A stretch of DNA of 25,309 nt from Bacteroidetes bacterium QH_10_64_37 (GTDB lineage Bacteria; Bacteroidota; Rhodothermia; Rhodothermales; Salinibacteraceae), in assembly GCA_003023105.1 (NCBI GenBank), contig PXSZ01000034.1, forward strand, positions 1 through 25,309, written 5' to 3'. The notes below the pieces were generated by a model. The model saw nothing but the letters and a program-made list of their open reading frames with translations, did not search any database and had not been told where the DNA came from. The translations under genes were made by a program, and so were the position numbers. Position 1 is the first letter of the stretch; every line of letters begins with the position of its first letter. This document shows, piece by piece, positions 6,886-14,946 of the stretch.

Positions 6886-8043
6886 ATGGCTCTATCGATT
6901 GGGGTCCCGCGCGAAACGGAAACGGAGGAGACGCGCGTCGCTCTGATTCCCGACGTGGCCGACCGCCTGCTGGCAACGGAGGACGACCTGGAGATTCGTG
7001 TGGAAGAGGGCGCCGGGCACGGCGCGTACCACACGGACGCGGACTACCAGGAGGCCGGATGCTCGGTCGTGGATCGGGAGAACGCATTCGATACCGACAT
7101 CCTCGTGAAAGTGGCCCCACCGTCCGACGACGAGATCGAGCTGCTCGGCGAGGAGCAGGTGCTGGTCGGACTAATGAATCCGCTCGGGCAGCCCGAACGG
7201 GCGCAGGCCCTGGCTGAGCGGGGCGTCACGACACTGGCGATGGAGCTCGTGCCCCGCATCTCGCGGGCGCAAAAGATGGACGCCCTCTCGGCGATGAGCT
7301 CGATCGGAGGCTACCGGGCCGCCATCCTCGCGGCGGAGCGACTGCCCAAATTTTTTCCGCTTCTCACCACGGCCGCCGGGACCGTGCGCCCGGCCCGGGT
7401 GCTCGTGCTCGGGGCCGGCGTGGCGGGCCTGCAGGCCGTCGCCACTGCCAAGCGCCTCGGCGCCAAAGTCTTTGGCTACGACATCCGCGAGCCCACCCGC
7501 GAGGAGGTCGAGAGCCTCGGGGCGTCCTTCGTGGAGCTGGAGGTCGACATCGAGGCCGACCAGGACGAGAGCGGGTACGCCGAGGAGCTGGAGAAGGAAA
7601 AGCAGGAGCGCCAGCCCGAGCTCCTGAAGCCGCACATTGCCGACGCCGATGTCGTCATCTCGACGGCCCTCATCCCCGGCGCCCCCGCGCCGCTGCTCGT
7701 CAACGAGAACGCCGTGCAGGCGATGGATCCGGGATCGGTAATCGTGGACCTCGCCGCCCCGAACGGCGGCAACTGCGCCCTTACGGAAACGGGGGAGGTG
7801 GTGGTGGAGCACAACGTGCAGATCCTGGGCCCCACCAACCTGCCCGCCAAAATGCCGGTCCACGCGAGCGAGTTGTACGCCAAGACCGTGATCGCCATGA
7901 TCGAAGAGGGGCTGTCCGACGAGGCGTTCGACCCGGACTTCGAAGATCAGATCTTTTCGGAGTCGTGCCTCACGCGCGGCGGAGCGGTTCGCAACGACCG
8001 CGTTCGCAGTCGCCTCGGCCTCGATGAGGTTCCGGCCGAGTAG
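6886..8043 (+). CDS. pntAA: NAD(P) transhydrogenase alpha subunit, NAD(H)-binding domain I
   Basis: This 385-residue protein forms the soluble NAD(H) domain of proton-translocating transhydrogenase, which drives NADPH formation from NADH with the proton gradient. It starts with the family signature IGVPRETETEETRVALIPD (5-23). The RQD-loop region PRISRAQKMDALSAMSSIGG (123-142) is present. The Rossmann motif is VLVLGAGVAGLQAVATAKRLG (172-192), followed by VFGYDIREPTREEVESLGA. The usual late block around PAPLLV and MDPGSVIVDLAAPNGGN is also seen. It lacks the membrane segments found fused in E. coli PntA, so it is the split-type alpha1 subunit. Its partners pntAB and pntB lie 4.9 kb downstream, beyond an inserted restriction-modification cassette. 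A strong hairpin about 105 bp after the stop may end transcription. Confidence 0.95.
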   Translation: MALSIGVPRETETEETRVALIPDVADRLLATEDDLEIRVEEGAGHGAYHTDADYQEAGCSVVDRENAFDTDILVKVAPPSDDEIELLGEEQVLVGLMNPLGQPERAQALAERGVTTLAMELVPRISRAQKMDALSAMSSIGGYRAAILAAERLPKFFPLLTTAAGTVRPARVLVLGAGVAGLQAVATAKRLGAKVFGYDIREPTREEVESLGASFVELEVDIEADQDESGYAEELEKEKQERQPELLKPHIADADVVISTALIPGAPAPLLVNENAVQAMDPGSVIVDLAAPNGGNCALTETGEVVVEHNVQILGPTNLPAKMPVHASELYAKTVIAMIEEGLSDEAFDPDFEDQIFSESCLTRGGAVRNDRVRSRLGLDEVPAE

Positions 8044-8148
8044 CGCATTGCTTCGAGATTTCCTGCAGGCGTTTCCCCGGTGCGTGAGGAAGTTCGAAAT
8101 CGTTTGCCCACGGCGCTCCAGCGTGCTCGAACGCACAGAGGGCTGTGT

Positions 8149-8188
8149 GGAAGTGCCTGTCCCGACTGCCATCGGGGTGGGCGCTTCC
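8149..8188. repeat. Long hairpin downstream of pntAA
   Basis: The arms GGAAGTGCCTGTCCCGA (8149-8165) and TCGGGGTGGGCGCTTCC (8172-8188) pair along 17 bp, with several G-T pairs and a 6-nt loop, CTGCCA. The core has the form TCCCGA-NNGCNN-TCGGGG shared with other hairpins in this window. It may end or stabilise the pntAA transcript. There is no T-tract after it. Confidence 0.6.
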
Positions 8189-8257
8189 AAGTAGCTTCCT
8201 GCACAGAATAGCCTCCGCGCTCCCGCGCCCAAACGCCCCCACCGTCGGCACCACCTT

Positions 8258-8295
8258 CCGACCACTGTCGGGTGCCTGCCCCGACCACTGTTGGG
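8258..8295. repeat. Two near-identical 15-bp copies at the left edge of the RM island
   Basis: CCGACCACTGTCGGG (8258-8272) and CCGACCACTGTTGGG (8281-8295) differ at one base. Each can fold into a short hairpin (CCGAC/GTCGG or a G-T variant). The second copy contains most of the 11-bp repeat that recurs at the far end of the cassette. Confidence 0.7.
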
Positions 8296-8331
8296 ATACT
8301 CTTCAGAAACGTTATCACGGCTCGGTAAACC

Positions 8332-11300
8332 ATGACCGCTCACAAGGAGAGGCAAGAGCGGATCTTCGGCTTGCTGCAAGACTTTCAGGGAGAGCGCCCG
8401 CTAAAAACGCTCGTTTGGCAGGAGTTGGAGTACGACCGCGTAGACCGGTCCCTTTCCACGCGCGGCGTTTCGCAGGACGTGGAGGAGGCGCTCTTCGAGG
8501 CTCCCGTTCTGCTGGCGGAAGCAGGGGAGGACGGAGGCTTTCAGGTGATTTCCGTGCGCCTTCGCCACGACCGACTCTCGCGGGCGCAGGAGCGCGCAGT
8601 CGTCAATTGGCTTCTTCGCAGCCATCCGTATGCGCTTTTCGTATTCTCCAACCGCAAGCAAACGAGATGGCATTTCGTCAACGCCCACACCACCGAGAGT
8701 GAAGCCTCGCACGGGTCGCGGCGAACCCTTCGGCGCATTTCCGTCCGGCCCTCCGACCGGCTCCGCACAGCTGCCGAGCGCCTTGCGCAAATCGCCCTTG
8801 GCAGATTCGAAGAGCGCACAGGGAAGTCTCCCCGCGAGTGTACGCCTCTCGAAATTCGGTCCTACCACGACAGGGCGTTCAGCGTCGAGGCGGTCACGCG
8901 CTCGTTCTATGAAGACTACCTCGCGGTCTTCGAAGACCTGAAAGCGGACATGCGCAGCCAGTCCGGAGATGAGCGGTGGGCGCACAAGTACGCGCTTCTC
9001 TTCCTGAGCCGCTGCATGTTCATCCGCTTTGTTCAAAAGAAAGGGTGGCTCGGCGGCGACACGCAGTTCATGGACACCTTCTGGCACGCCTATCTCGATG
9101 CGGGGCAGCAAGAAGGCGAAGACGACTTCTTTCCCCGTTGGCTCAGCGTGCTTTTCTTCGAGGTGTTCAACGGCCCCGGGCTTTCAGAGGAGCATGCCTA
9201 CTTTCCGGCTGACATTCGCCGGGCGCTTCGAAACGCCCCGTACCTCAACGGAGGGCTCTTCCGCCCCGGCGACCTCGACGAAGATCGCCGGTCCTATGGG
9301 GCAAAGATAACCGACGAGCGGTACCGCCGGATATTCAGTTTTTTGGAGCAGTACAACTTCACGATTGCTGAGGATCGTCCACTCGATCAGGAGGTGGCCG
9401 TAGATCCCGAGATGATCGGGAAAGTCTACGAGAGCCTCGTCAATGTTTCTTCCGACGCTGATAAGCGCGGGGAAGCAGGCATCTTCTACACGCCCCGCAC
9501 GGAGATTGACCTGATGTGCCGCCTTTCGCTGGCGGACTATCTGACGAGCCACCTTGGCGAGGGCCACAGGGATACGGTCGAAGCGATCGTCTTCGCTTTG
9601 GAGCCGGACGAAAAGCAACAGGCGGACAAAAAGGCGTCGAGCAAACGTCTTTGGACGCAGATTCGCTCTCTTCTCAAGGAGGTCGCGTCGGTCGATCCGG
9701 CTTGTGGCGCGGGATCGTTTCTCGTCGGGATGCTTCACGTGCTCGACGATCTTCTCCGCCGGGCGAACGAGACGCTCGGGATCAACGAATCGGCCTATGA
9801 CCGACGAAAGCGCATCATCGGCCGCAGCCTCTACGGCGTGGACGTGATGGAGTGGGCCGCGAGCGTCGCCGAGCTTCGGCTCTGGCTTTCGCTCCTCGTG
9901 CACGTGGACCGTTCTCCGGACCAACTCCATCGCCGTACAGAGCCCCTTCTGCCAAACGTCTCTTCCAAAATCCGCTCCGGCGATGCGCTCGTTCAGGAAG
10001 TCGGAGGAATAAATCTCGGGCTCCGGTCAGATCGGCGGAAGCACGACCTGAGCAGCGAAGTGCACGCCGAAGTCCAATCGTTTAAGACGGAGAAGCGCAA
10101 ATACGTCCGCAACGACCCTACTGCGAAGTATTCCGGCCCCGATGAACTCAGGGACGCCGAAGTTGAGCTGTTCAAGCACATTCTACGAGACGGCCTTTCG
10201 GAGTTGGAGTCAGAGATCGAACGCCTTGAACGTCGGATTTCGGAGCCACAGGCGCGGCAGATGCGTCTCGACGGCTCCACCGCGCCCGAAGACTCACGGG
10301 GGCACCTTCGGGAGGAGGAGTGGAAAGAAGAAAAAGAAAAACTCAAGTCACAGGCTACGCAGATCCAAGAAACGCTCGGGGCGCTCCATCCAGATGACTC
10401 CATCCCGTTTGTGTGGGACATTGCGTTTATTGAGGTGTTCAGCGGCGAGCGCCAGGGCTTCGATGTTGTGATTGGAAATCCTCCATACGTCCGGCAGGAA
10501 AACATAGCAGATCCTATTATTCCGTCCGGCGAAATAACGCGCGCGGACAAGAAAGAATACAAGGAAAATCTTGCCCAAACCGTTTATCAGGCGTTCCCCA
10601 ACTACTTTGGCGTCAACGCAGCAACGGGTGAGCCTGAAATACAAGTTGATAAGAAGAGTGATCTCTACATATACTTCTACTACTATGGCTTGCGGTTGCT
10701 AAATGAAAGCGGGACGTTTTGCTTTATTACGTCTAATACCTGGTTGGACGTAAATTATGGGAAAGAATTGAAGGAATTTTTGCTTCACCACGTCCACGTC
10801 AAGTACGTCATCGATAATCAAAGAAAGCGCTCGTTTACCGATGCCGACGTAAACACAGTCGTTACGCTTTTCTCCGCCCCCGATGATTCGGAGAGCTGGG
10901 CGTTGAGCGAAAAGACGCGGTTCGTAATGCTCAACACGTCTTTTGATAAGGCGCTGAGCGGCCGCTTCTGGGCCGACGTTCGGAGGGTAGAACATCGGGA
11001 TTCCAACCCTCAGCGCCGGGTGTTCACTGCCACGCAGGCAGAGCTTTTAAAAAGGGGCAGTTCCGCACCGCAGGAGATAGAAAACGGCCAGCCTGAAACG
11101 CTCCACTCCCTGTCGCAAAATGCAACGTACGAAGGGGACAAATGGAGGGGGAAGTATCTAAAAGCTCCCGACGTGTATTGGAAAATTTTAGAGCGTGCGA
11201 GCGATAAGCTATGTCGCCTGGGCGACGTGGCGACAGTACGGCGCGGCTACACCACAGGGGCCAATACATTCTTTTACTTGGACCGCGAAGACGTTGAAGA

Positions 11301-11985
11301 GTGGCAAATCGAGAATCGATTTCTCGCTCCTCTGCTGAAGTCGCCGCGCGAGACGAACAAGCAGTTGGTGCTACAGGAGTGCGATTTCAAATACCAGGTA
11401 TTTGACTGCGACCGGTCCAAGGAGAAGCTGAAGGGAACGCAGGCGCTCGAATACATCCGGTGGGGAGAAGCGCAAGGCTTCCATGAGCGCAGGACCCTTG
11501 CTGAGAGGTCGCGCTGGTGGAGCCTGCGTTCGCACGGGCCCCCGCCGATTATCTCTCCGTGCAGCATTAGCGACCTGTACAGAGCGCACGTCAACGAGTG
11601 TGGCGTTCGCGTAGACAAGAGGCTCTACGAAGTGCGTCCGGCAGACGACTGGTCGACCGGCGCGCTCGCTCTCAGTCTGAATTCGACGCTGACGTCTCTC
11701 TTCCTGGAGCTTCTGACGCGAACAGGGCTCGGGGAGGGCCTGCTCGATATGACCGTCTACGAGCTGGAAGACTGTCCGATCGTGCATCCCGAAAACGTGG
11801 GCGGAGCGCGCCTCAAAGATCGGAGGATCAAAACGTACAAAAAGGAGATAAACGCCGAAGAGCGCATTGAGACGGACGAGGTAGCATTGGGGGCATTGGG
11901 GCTCACTGCCTCTGAACAGCAAGAGGTGCGCGACGCCGTGGAAACGCTCGTAGACCGGCGAAGAGCAAAGGCGCGAAGCGTTTGA
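8332..11985 (+). CDS. Eco57I-class DNA adenine methyltransferase/restriction protein (type IIG-like)
   Basis: This 1217-residue protein has the layout of large fused restriction-modification enzymes. An N-terminal domain (about 1-200, with HPYALFVFSNRKQTRWHFVN) is of the kind that precedes such methylases. Then come a helical region and the block GIFYTPRTEIDLM. Methyltransferase motif I is DPACGAGSF at 455-463, and the adenine-N6 catalytic motif is NPPY at 716-719 (IGNPPYVRQENI). The C-terminal part (about 930-1150, with LGDVATVRRGYTTGANTFFY) resembles the TaqI-like target-recognition domain. A charged, probably coiled-coil insert lies between motifs I and IV. No complete PD-(D/E)xK motif is obvious at the N-terminus, so cleavage may depend on the next gene. 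PglX of BREX systems has similar architecture, but no other BREX genes are here. It starts 35 bp inside the left direct repeat. Confidence 0.88.
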   Translation: MTAHKERQERIFGLLQDFQGERPLKTLVWQELEYDRVDRSLSTRGVSQDVEEALFEAPVLLAEAGEDGGFQVISVRLRHDRLSRAQERAVVNWLLRSHPYALFVFSNRKQTRWHFVNAHTTESEASHGSRRTLRRISVRPSDRLRTAAERLAQIALGRFEERTGKSPRECTPLEIRSYHDRAFSVEAVTRSFYEDYLAVFEDLKADMRSQSGDERWAHKYALLFLSRCMFIRFVQKKGWLGGDTQFMDTFWHAYLDAGQQEGEDDFFPRWLSVLFFEVFNGPGLSEEHAYFPADIRRALRNAPYLNGGLFRPGDLDEDRRSYGAKITDERYRRIFSFLEQYNFTIAEDRPLDQEVAVDPEMIGKVYESLVNVSSDADKRGEAGIFYTPRTEIDLMCRLSLADYLTSHLGEGHRDTVEAIVFALEPDEKQQADKKASSKRLWTQIRSLLKEVASVDPACGAGSFLVGMLHVLDDLLRRANETLGINESAYDRRKRIIGRSLYGVDVMEWAASVAELRLWLSLLVHVDRSPDQLHRRTEPLLPNVSSKIRSGDALVQEVGGINLGLRSDRRKHDLSSEVHAEVQSFKTEKRKYVRNDPTAKYSGPDELRDAEVELFKHILRDGLSELESEIERLERRISEPQARQMRLDGSTAPEDSRGHLREEEWKEEKEKLKSQATQIQETLGALHPDDSIPFVWDIAFIEVFSGERQGFDVVIGNPPYVRQENIADPIIPSGEITRADKKEYKENLAQTVYQAFPNYFGVNAATGEPEIQVDKKSDLYIYFYYYGLRLLNESGTFCFITSNTWLDVNYGKELKEFLLHHVHVKYVIDNQRKRSFTDADVNTVVTLFSAPDDSESWALSEKTRFVMLNTSFDKALSGRFWADVRRVEHRDSNPQRRVFTATQAELLKRGSSAPQEIENGQPETLHSLSQNATYEGDKWRGKYLKAPDVYWKILERASDKLCRLGDVATVRRGYTTGANTFFYLDREDVEEWQIENRFLAPLLKSPRETNKQLVLQECDFKYQVFDCDRSKEKLKGTQALEYIRWGEAQGFHERRTLAERSRWWSLRSHGPPPIISPCSISDLYRAHVNECGVRVDKRLYEVRPADDWSTGALALSLNSTLTSLFLELLTRTGLGEGLLDMTVYELEDCPIVHPENVGGARLKDRRIKTYKKEINAEERIETDEVALGALGLTASEQQEVRDAVETLVDRRRAKARSV

Positions 11986-12016
11986 CTACGAAGTCCACAA
12001 ACCCCCGAAGATCCGT

Positions 12017-12829
12017 ATGCAGGTACGCGACACGGAAGGATCCCTCACAAAGATGCGAGAGAGACTCTTCAATGATTTGGGGGTAGTGGACATCCAAGGG
12101 GTTCTAATGAACCAACAATGGGAGCCCACGGCCTGCGTCGAAGCCATCGACTACGCTTCCGATGAGGAAATATCTCCGAGAAGGGAGTTGGGACGCGCGG
12201 CGTCCAGGCGGAAAACCGATTTCGCAAAACAGTTGAGCGTTCCCTTTTATGTAGTGACCTCTATCAACCAAGATCGACTGAAAGACTTGTCCTTTGCCGT
12301 TTTCGAATTCCGGCATGAAAACGATAGCCTCGTGGCGAAGACGCACGAAAAAGCCCTGAGCGGCGAACAGTTTGCGGATTTCTGGGCAGATCTGAAAGGG
12401 ACCGATCAAACCAAGGGGCTTCCAGATGCCGGCGCGAGAATTCAAAACTCCAATGTAGACCAAGTGTTAGACGGAGCCGGCCTTGCTTGGGGCGGCAACG
12501 TAGATGGGGTGCTCTTCGACGCCAGCGGAGAAGTTAAGTCTATCATAGAAGTGCGAAAAACAACAAGAAGTGGCCTCGACGAATACGATCCATCGGACTA
12601 TTTCCATTACCGAGGTGGCGATTACAACACGTGGAAACCGCTGTTTAGGATTGCTCATCGTCTAGAGGTGCCGCTTGTCCTGCTGACCTTCAAGCGAGGA
12701 GAAAGCAAATGCGGATTTGCCCGCTTACGTCGTCTCAGTAGCGAGGACGGCATTGAATACCACAGAGAGGCTCCTTGCGACAACCTCCTCTCTCGCCAGC
12801 AGGCTAAACACACGCTCAAACGCCTGTGA
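12017..12829 (+). CDS. Putative restriction-nuclease partner, PD-(D/E)xK-like
   Basis: This 270-residue protein lies 31 bp after the methyltransferase gene and inside the same repeat-bounded cassette. I do not recognise a named family. The segment NVDGVLFDASGEVKSIIEVRK carries D163 and E178 followed by V-R-K181. The order and spacing recall the PD-(D/E)xK nuclease core, but the usual E-x-K is E-x-x-K here. A following stretch, with NTWKPLFRIAHRLEVPLVLL, fits the helix and strand after such a core. With the methyltransferase it would form a two-gene restriction system. The start ATG 12017 could be replaced by the in-frame ATG at 12053. The base composition is more A/T-rich than the neighbours. 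A regulatory or non-nuclease role cannot be excluded. Confidence 0.6.
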   Translation: MQVRDTEGSLTKMRERLFNDLGVVDIQGVLMNQQWEPTACVEAIDYASDEEISPRRELGRAASRRKTDFAKQLSVPFYVVTSINQDRLKDLSFAVFEFRHENDSLVAKTHEKALSGEQFADFWADLKGTDQTKGLPDAGARIQNSNVDQVLDGAGLAWGGNVDGVLFDASGEVKSIIEVRKTTRSGLDEYDPSDYFHYRGGDYNTWKPLFRIAHRLEVPLVLLTFKRGESKCGFARLRRLSSEDGIEYHREAPCDNLLSRQQAKHTLKRL

Positions 12830-12904
12830 CTGTTGGGATTATGCCCCTGCGGCCAACCGGCGTTGATTGAGGCTTCGGCGGAGCACGAAGCGTCCACCCC
12901 TCCA

Positions 12905-12922
12905 TCCCGATCGCGTTCGGGA
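12905..12922. repeat. TCCCGA/TCGGGA hairpin before pntAB
   Basis: TCCCGA (12905-12910) and TCGGGA (12917-12922) form a 6-bp stem with loop TCGCGT, 33 bp before the pntAB start. It has the same form as hairpins at 4020, 4092 and 8160. Confidence 0.55.
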
Positions 12923-12955
12923 CCTGTTCTTCCACACCCTACACACGCAAAGCCC

Positions 12956-13276
12956 ATGCTCAACAACCTCATCATCTTCGTCCTCGCGGCGTTCGTGGGC
13001 ACCGAGATTCTGAGCAAAGTGCCCCAGACGCTTCACACCCCGCTTATGTCGGGCGCGAACGCCATTAGCGGCATCACCGTCGTGGGGGCGCTCGTGGCGG
13101 CGGGCATGACGACCGATCCGTGGTCGACCTGGATCGGATTTGGAGCGCTCGTGGTGGCCACCATCAACGTCGTCGGCGGCTTTCTCGTCACTGACCGGAT
13201 GCTGAAGATGTTTGGTAAAAAGAAGGCGTCGCCTGCGTCTGCTGCCGCTCCGCAGACGAATGGCATGCCCGATTGA
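12956..13276 (+). CDS. pntAB: NAD(P) transhydrogenase small membrane subunit (alpha2)
   Basis: This 106-residue membrane protein starts at ATG 12956 (MLNNLIIFVLAAFVGTEILS). Three hydrophobic helices can be seen: about 4-20, 38-52 and 58-80. The family hallmark HTPLMSGANAISGI (27-40) marks the proton-channel part of domain II. It would assemble with PntAA and PntB in the inner membrane. The open frame extends upstream to 12833, but that part is not membrane-like and includes a hairpin. The C-terminal tail is Ala/Lys-rich. The gap to pntB holds a palindromic heptamer repeat. Since the cassette insertion this gene probably relies on read-through from the restriction genes or on a promoter in 12840-12955. 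Confidence 0.93.
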   Translation: MLNNLIIFVLAAFVGTEILSKVPQTLHTPLMSGANAISGITVVGALVAAGMTTDPWSTWIGFGALVVATINVVGGFLVTDRMLKMFGKKKASPASAAAPQTNGMPD

Positions 13277-13282
13277 GCGGTG

Positions 13283-13343
13283 TATTGCGTATTTCGTATT
13301 GCGAAGGTGGAGGTCGCCCTGACGCGATACGCAACACGCAATA
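13283..13343. repeat. Palindromic heptamer-repeat element between pntAB and pntB
   Basis: The left arm has three tandem 7-mers, TATTGCG, TATTTCG, TATTGCG (13283-13303). After a 19-bp spacer the right arm has three complementary 7-mers, CGCGATA, CGCAACA, CGCAATA (13323-13343). The arms can pair as a long imperfect stem. A relative occurs at 18002-18055. It lies inside the pnt operon, so the stem could affect the relative output of pntAB and pntB. Confidence 0.8.
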
Positions 13344-13394
13344 CGAGGCAAGAGGCATACCCACCGATAGACTCTCCTCCGTACAGTTTTGCCT

Positions 13395-14822
13395 ATGAAA
13401 ACTGCGATCATTGATCTCGCATACCTGCTCTCGGCGGTCCTTTTCATCTTCGGGCTCAAGCGCATGCAGTCGCCCGTCACCGCCCGTACGGGCAACGCGC
13501 TCGCGTCGCTCGGCATGCTCGTGGCCCTCGTGGCCACCCTGTTTCTGCAGGAGATCCTGTCGTGGCCCATGATTCTGGGGGGACTTGTGCTCGGAGGCGC
13601 GATTGGGATAGTGCTGGCACGGACCGTCGAGATGACGGCGATGCCGGAGCTCGTGGCCGTCTTCAACGGGTTTGGGGGCCTCGCCTCCGCGCTCGTGTCG
13701 GGGGCCGAGCTGTCGCAGTACGTGGGCGGAGACATCTATGGATTCGGGGTCGTCTCGGCAGTCACCATTGCGCTGTCCATCCTGATCGGGACCGTCACCT
13801 TCTCGGGGAGCGTCGTTGCCAACGGCAAGCTCAGCGGCTGGATTACGGGCAACCCGATCTCGTTCCCGGGCCTGCGGGTGCTGACGGGCCTGCTTCTGGT
13901 GGGGGCCGGCGTGGCGTTCGGCGTCATGGTGGCCTACGCCGAGGGCTTCCCCACGCTCGCCCGCCCCATGATTCTTGCGGCCCTCGGGCTCGGCGCGGCG
14001 GCGTTTCTGCTCGGCATCCTGCTGGTCGTCCCCATCGGCGGGGCCGACATGCCAGTGGTCGTGTCGCTTCTCAACTCCTACTCGGGCCTCGCCGCCGCCA
14101 CCACCGGCTTTGTGCTCGACAACACGGCCCTCATCGTGAGCGGCACGCTGGTGGGCGCGGCGGGCATGATCCTGACGGTCCTCATGTGCGAGGCGATGAA
14201 CCGGTCGTTGGCGAACGTCATGCTCGGTGGCTTCGGGGGCGGCGACGGCGCGGCGGCGGACCTCGACGTGCCGGAGGGCAAGACGGTGAACGAAACGTCG
14301 CCGGAGGACACGGCCATCCTGGCCCGCTACGCCGACAAGGTGGTCATCGCCCCCGGCTACGGCCTCGCCGTGGCGCAGGCGCAGCACGAGGTGCGAGAGC
14401 TCGCCGATCAGCTCGAGGCGCAGGGCATCGACGTGAAGTACGCCATTCACCCCGTGGCGGGTCGCATGCCGGGGCACATGAACGTGCTTTTGGCCGAGGC
14501 CGACGTCTCCTACGAGAAGCTCTACGAGCTGGAGGACGTCAACCCGGAGTTTTCGAGCACCGACCTCGCCGTTGTGGTGGGGGCCAACGACGTGGTCAAC
14601 CCGGCGGCCCGTGACGACGAGGGCAGTCCCATCTACGGCATGCCCATCCTCAACGTCGACGAGGCGCAGACCGTCGTCATGATCAAGCGCAGCCTCAGTC
14701 CCGGCTACTCCGGCGTGCCGAACGAGCTGTTCTACGCGGACAACACGAAGATGCTCTTCAGCGACGCGAAGGAGGCGGTGGCCGCGATTGCCGATGCGGT
14801 GAAGGAGATGGAGGAGGCGTAG
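13395..14822 (+). CDS. pntB: NAD(P) transhydrogenase beta subunit
   Basis: This 475-residue protein begins at ATG 13395; a TTG two codons upstream is also in frame but less likely. The first part has many membrane helices, with the conserved block VEMTAMPELVAVFNGFGGLA and later VVSLLNSYSGLAAATTGF, forming the proton-conducting domain. The C-terminal NADP(H)-binding domain III starts at about 310. It has IAPGYGLAVAQAQHEVRELA (G321-Y-G), then YAIHPVAGRMPGHMNVLLAEA and VVVGANDVVNPAA, then GMPILNVDEAQTVVMIKRS and GYSGVPNELFY. All key segments are intact and the length is normal. It is the last gene of the interrupted pnt operon. Confidence 0.96.
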   Translation: MKTAIIDLAYLLSAVLFIFGLKRMQSPVTARTGNALASLGMLVALVATLFLQEILSWPMILGGLVLGGAIGIVLARTVEMTAMPELVAVFNGFGGLASALVSGAELSQYVGGDIYGFGVVSAVTIALSILIGTVTFSGSVVANGKLSGWITGNPISFPGLRVLTGLLLVGAGVAFGVMVAYAEGFPTLARPMILAALGLGAAAFLLGILLVVPIGGADMPVVVSLLNSYSGLAAATTGFVLDNTALIVSGTLVGAAGMILTVLMCEAMNRSLANVMLGGFGGGDGAAADLDVPEGKTVNETSPEDTAILARYADKVVIAPGYGLAVAQAQHEVRELADQLEAQGIDVKYAIHPVAGRMPGHMNVLLAEADVSYEKLYELEDVNPEFSSTDLAVVVGANDVVNPAARDDEGSPIYGMPILNVDEAQTVVMIKRSLSPGYSGVPNELFYADNTKMLFSDAKEAVAAIADAVKEMEEA

Positions 14823-14946
14823 GACCACTGGGAATGCCCTCTCGGGGCGGATCCCGGAGACGGCTCTCTTCGTAGGGACGCGCGGCGGTGGCGTCGAAGA
14901 CGAACGGCCGTTGTCCGCACGTTGTCCCCGAGCCCCCTCGTCGAAC

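Larger units (their letters stand above)
8287..12839. mobile_element. Restriction-modification island flanked by an 11-bp direct repeat
   Basis: ACTGTTGGGAT occurs at 8287-8297 and again at 12829-12839, exactly bracketing the two-gene restriction cassette. The right copy begins with the last base of the nuclease gene's TGA stop. Joining the copies would leave an ordinary intergenic gap between pntAA and pntAB. By eye the interior is more A/T-rich than the neighbours, most clearly around 10.45-11.3 kb. No integrase or transposase is present, so how it moved is unknown. The repeat could be a target-site duplication or a micro-homology used for insertion. Confidence 0.6.

Noticed and set aside
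8149..8188. tRNA or structured RNA gene at the long hairpin
   Set aside because: It is a single stem-loop with no cloverleaf, CCA end or further helices.
8332..11985. BREX or DISARM defence system based on the large methylase
   Set aside because: No PglZ, BrxC, DrmA or DrmB-like genes flank it. Only one small gene shares the cassette.
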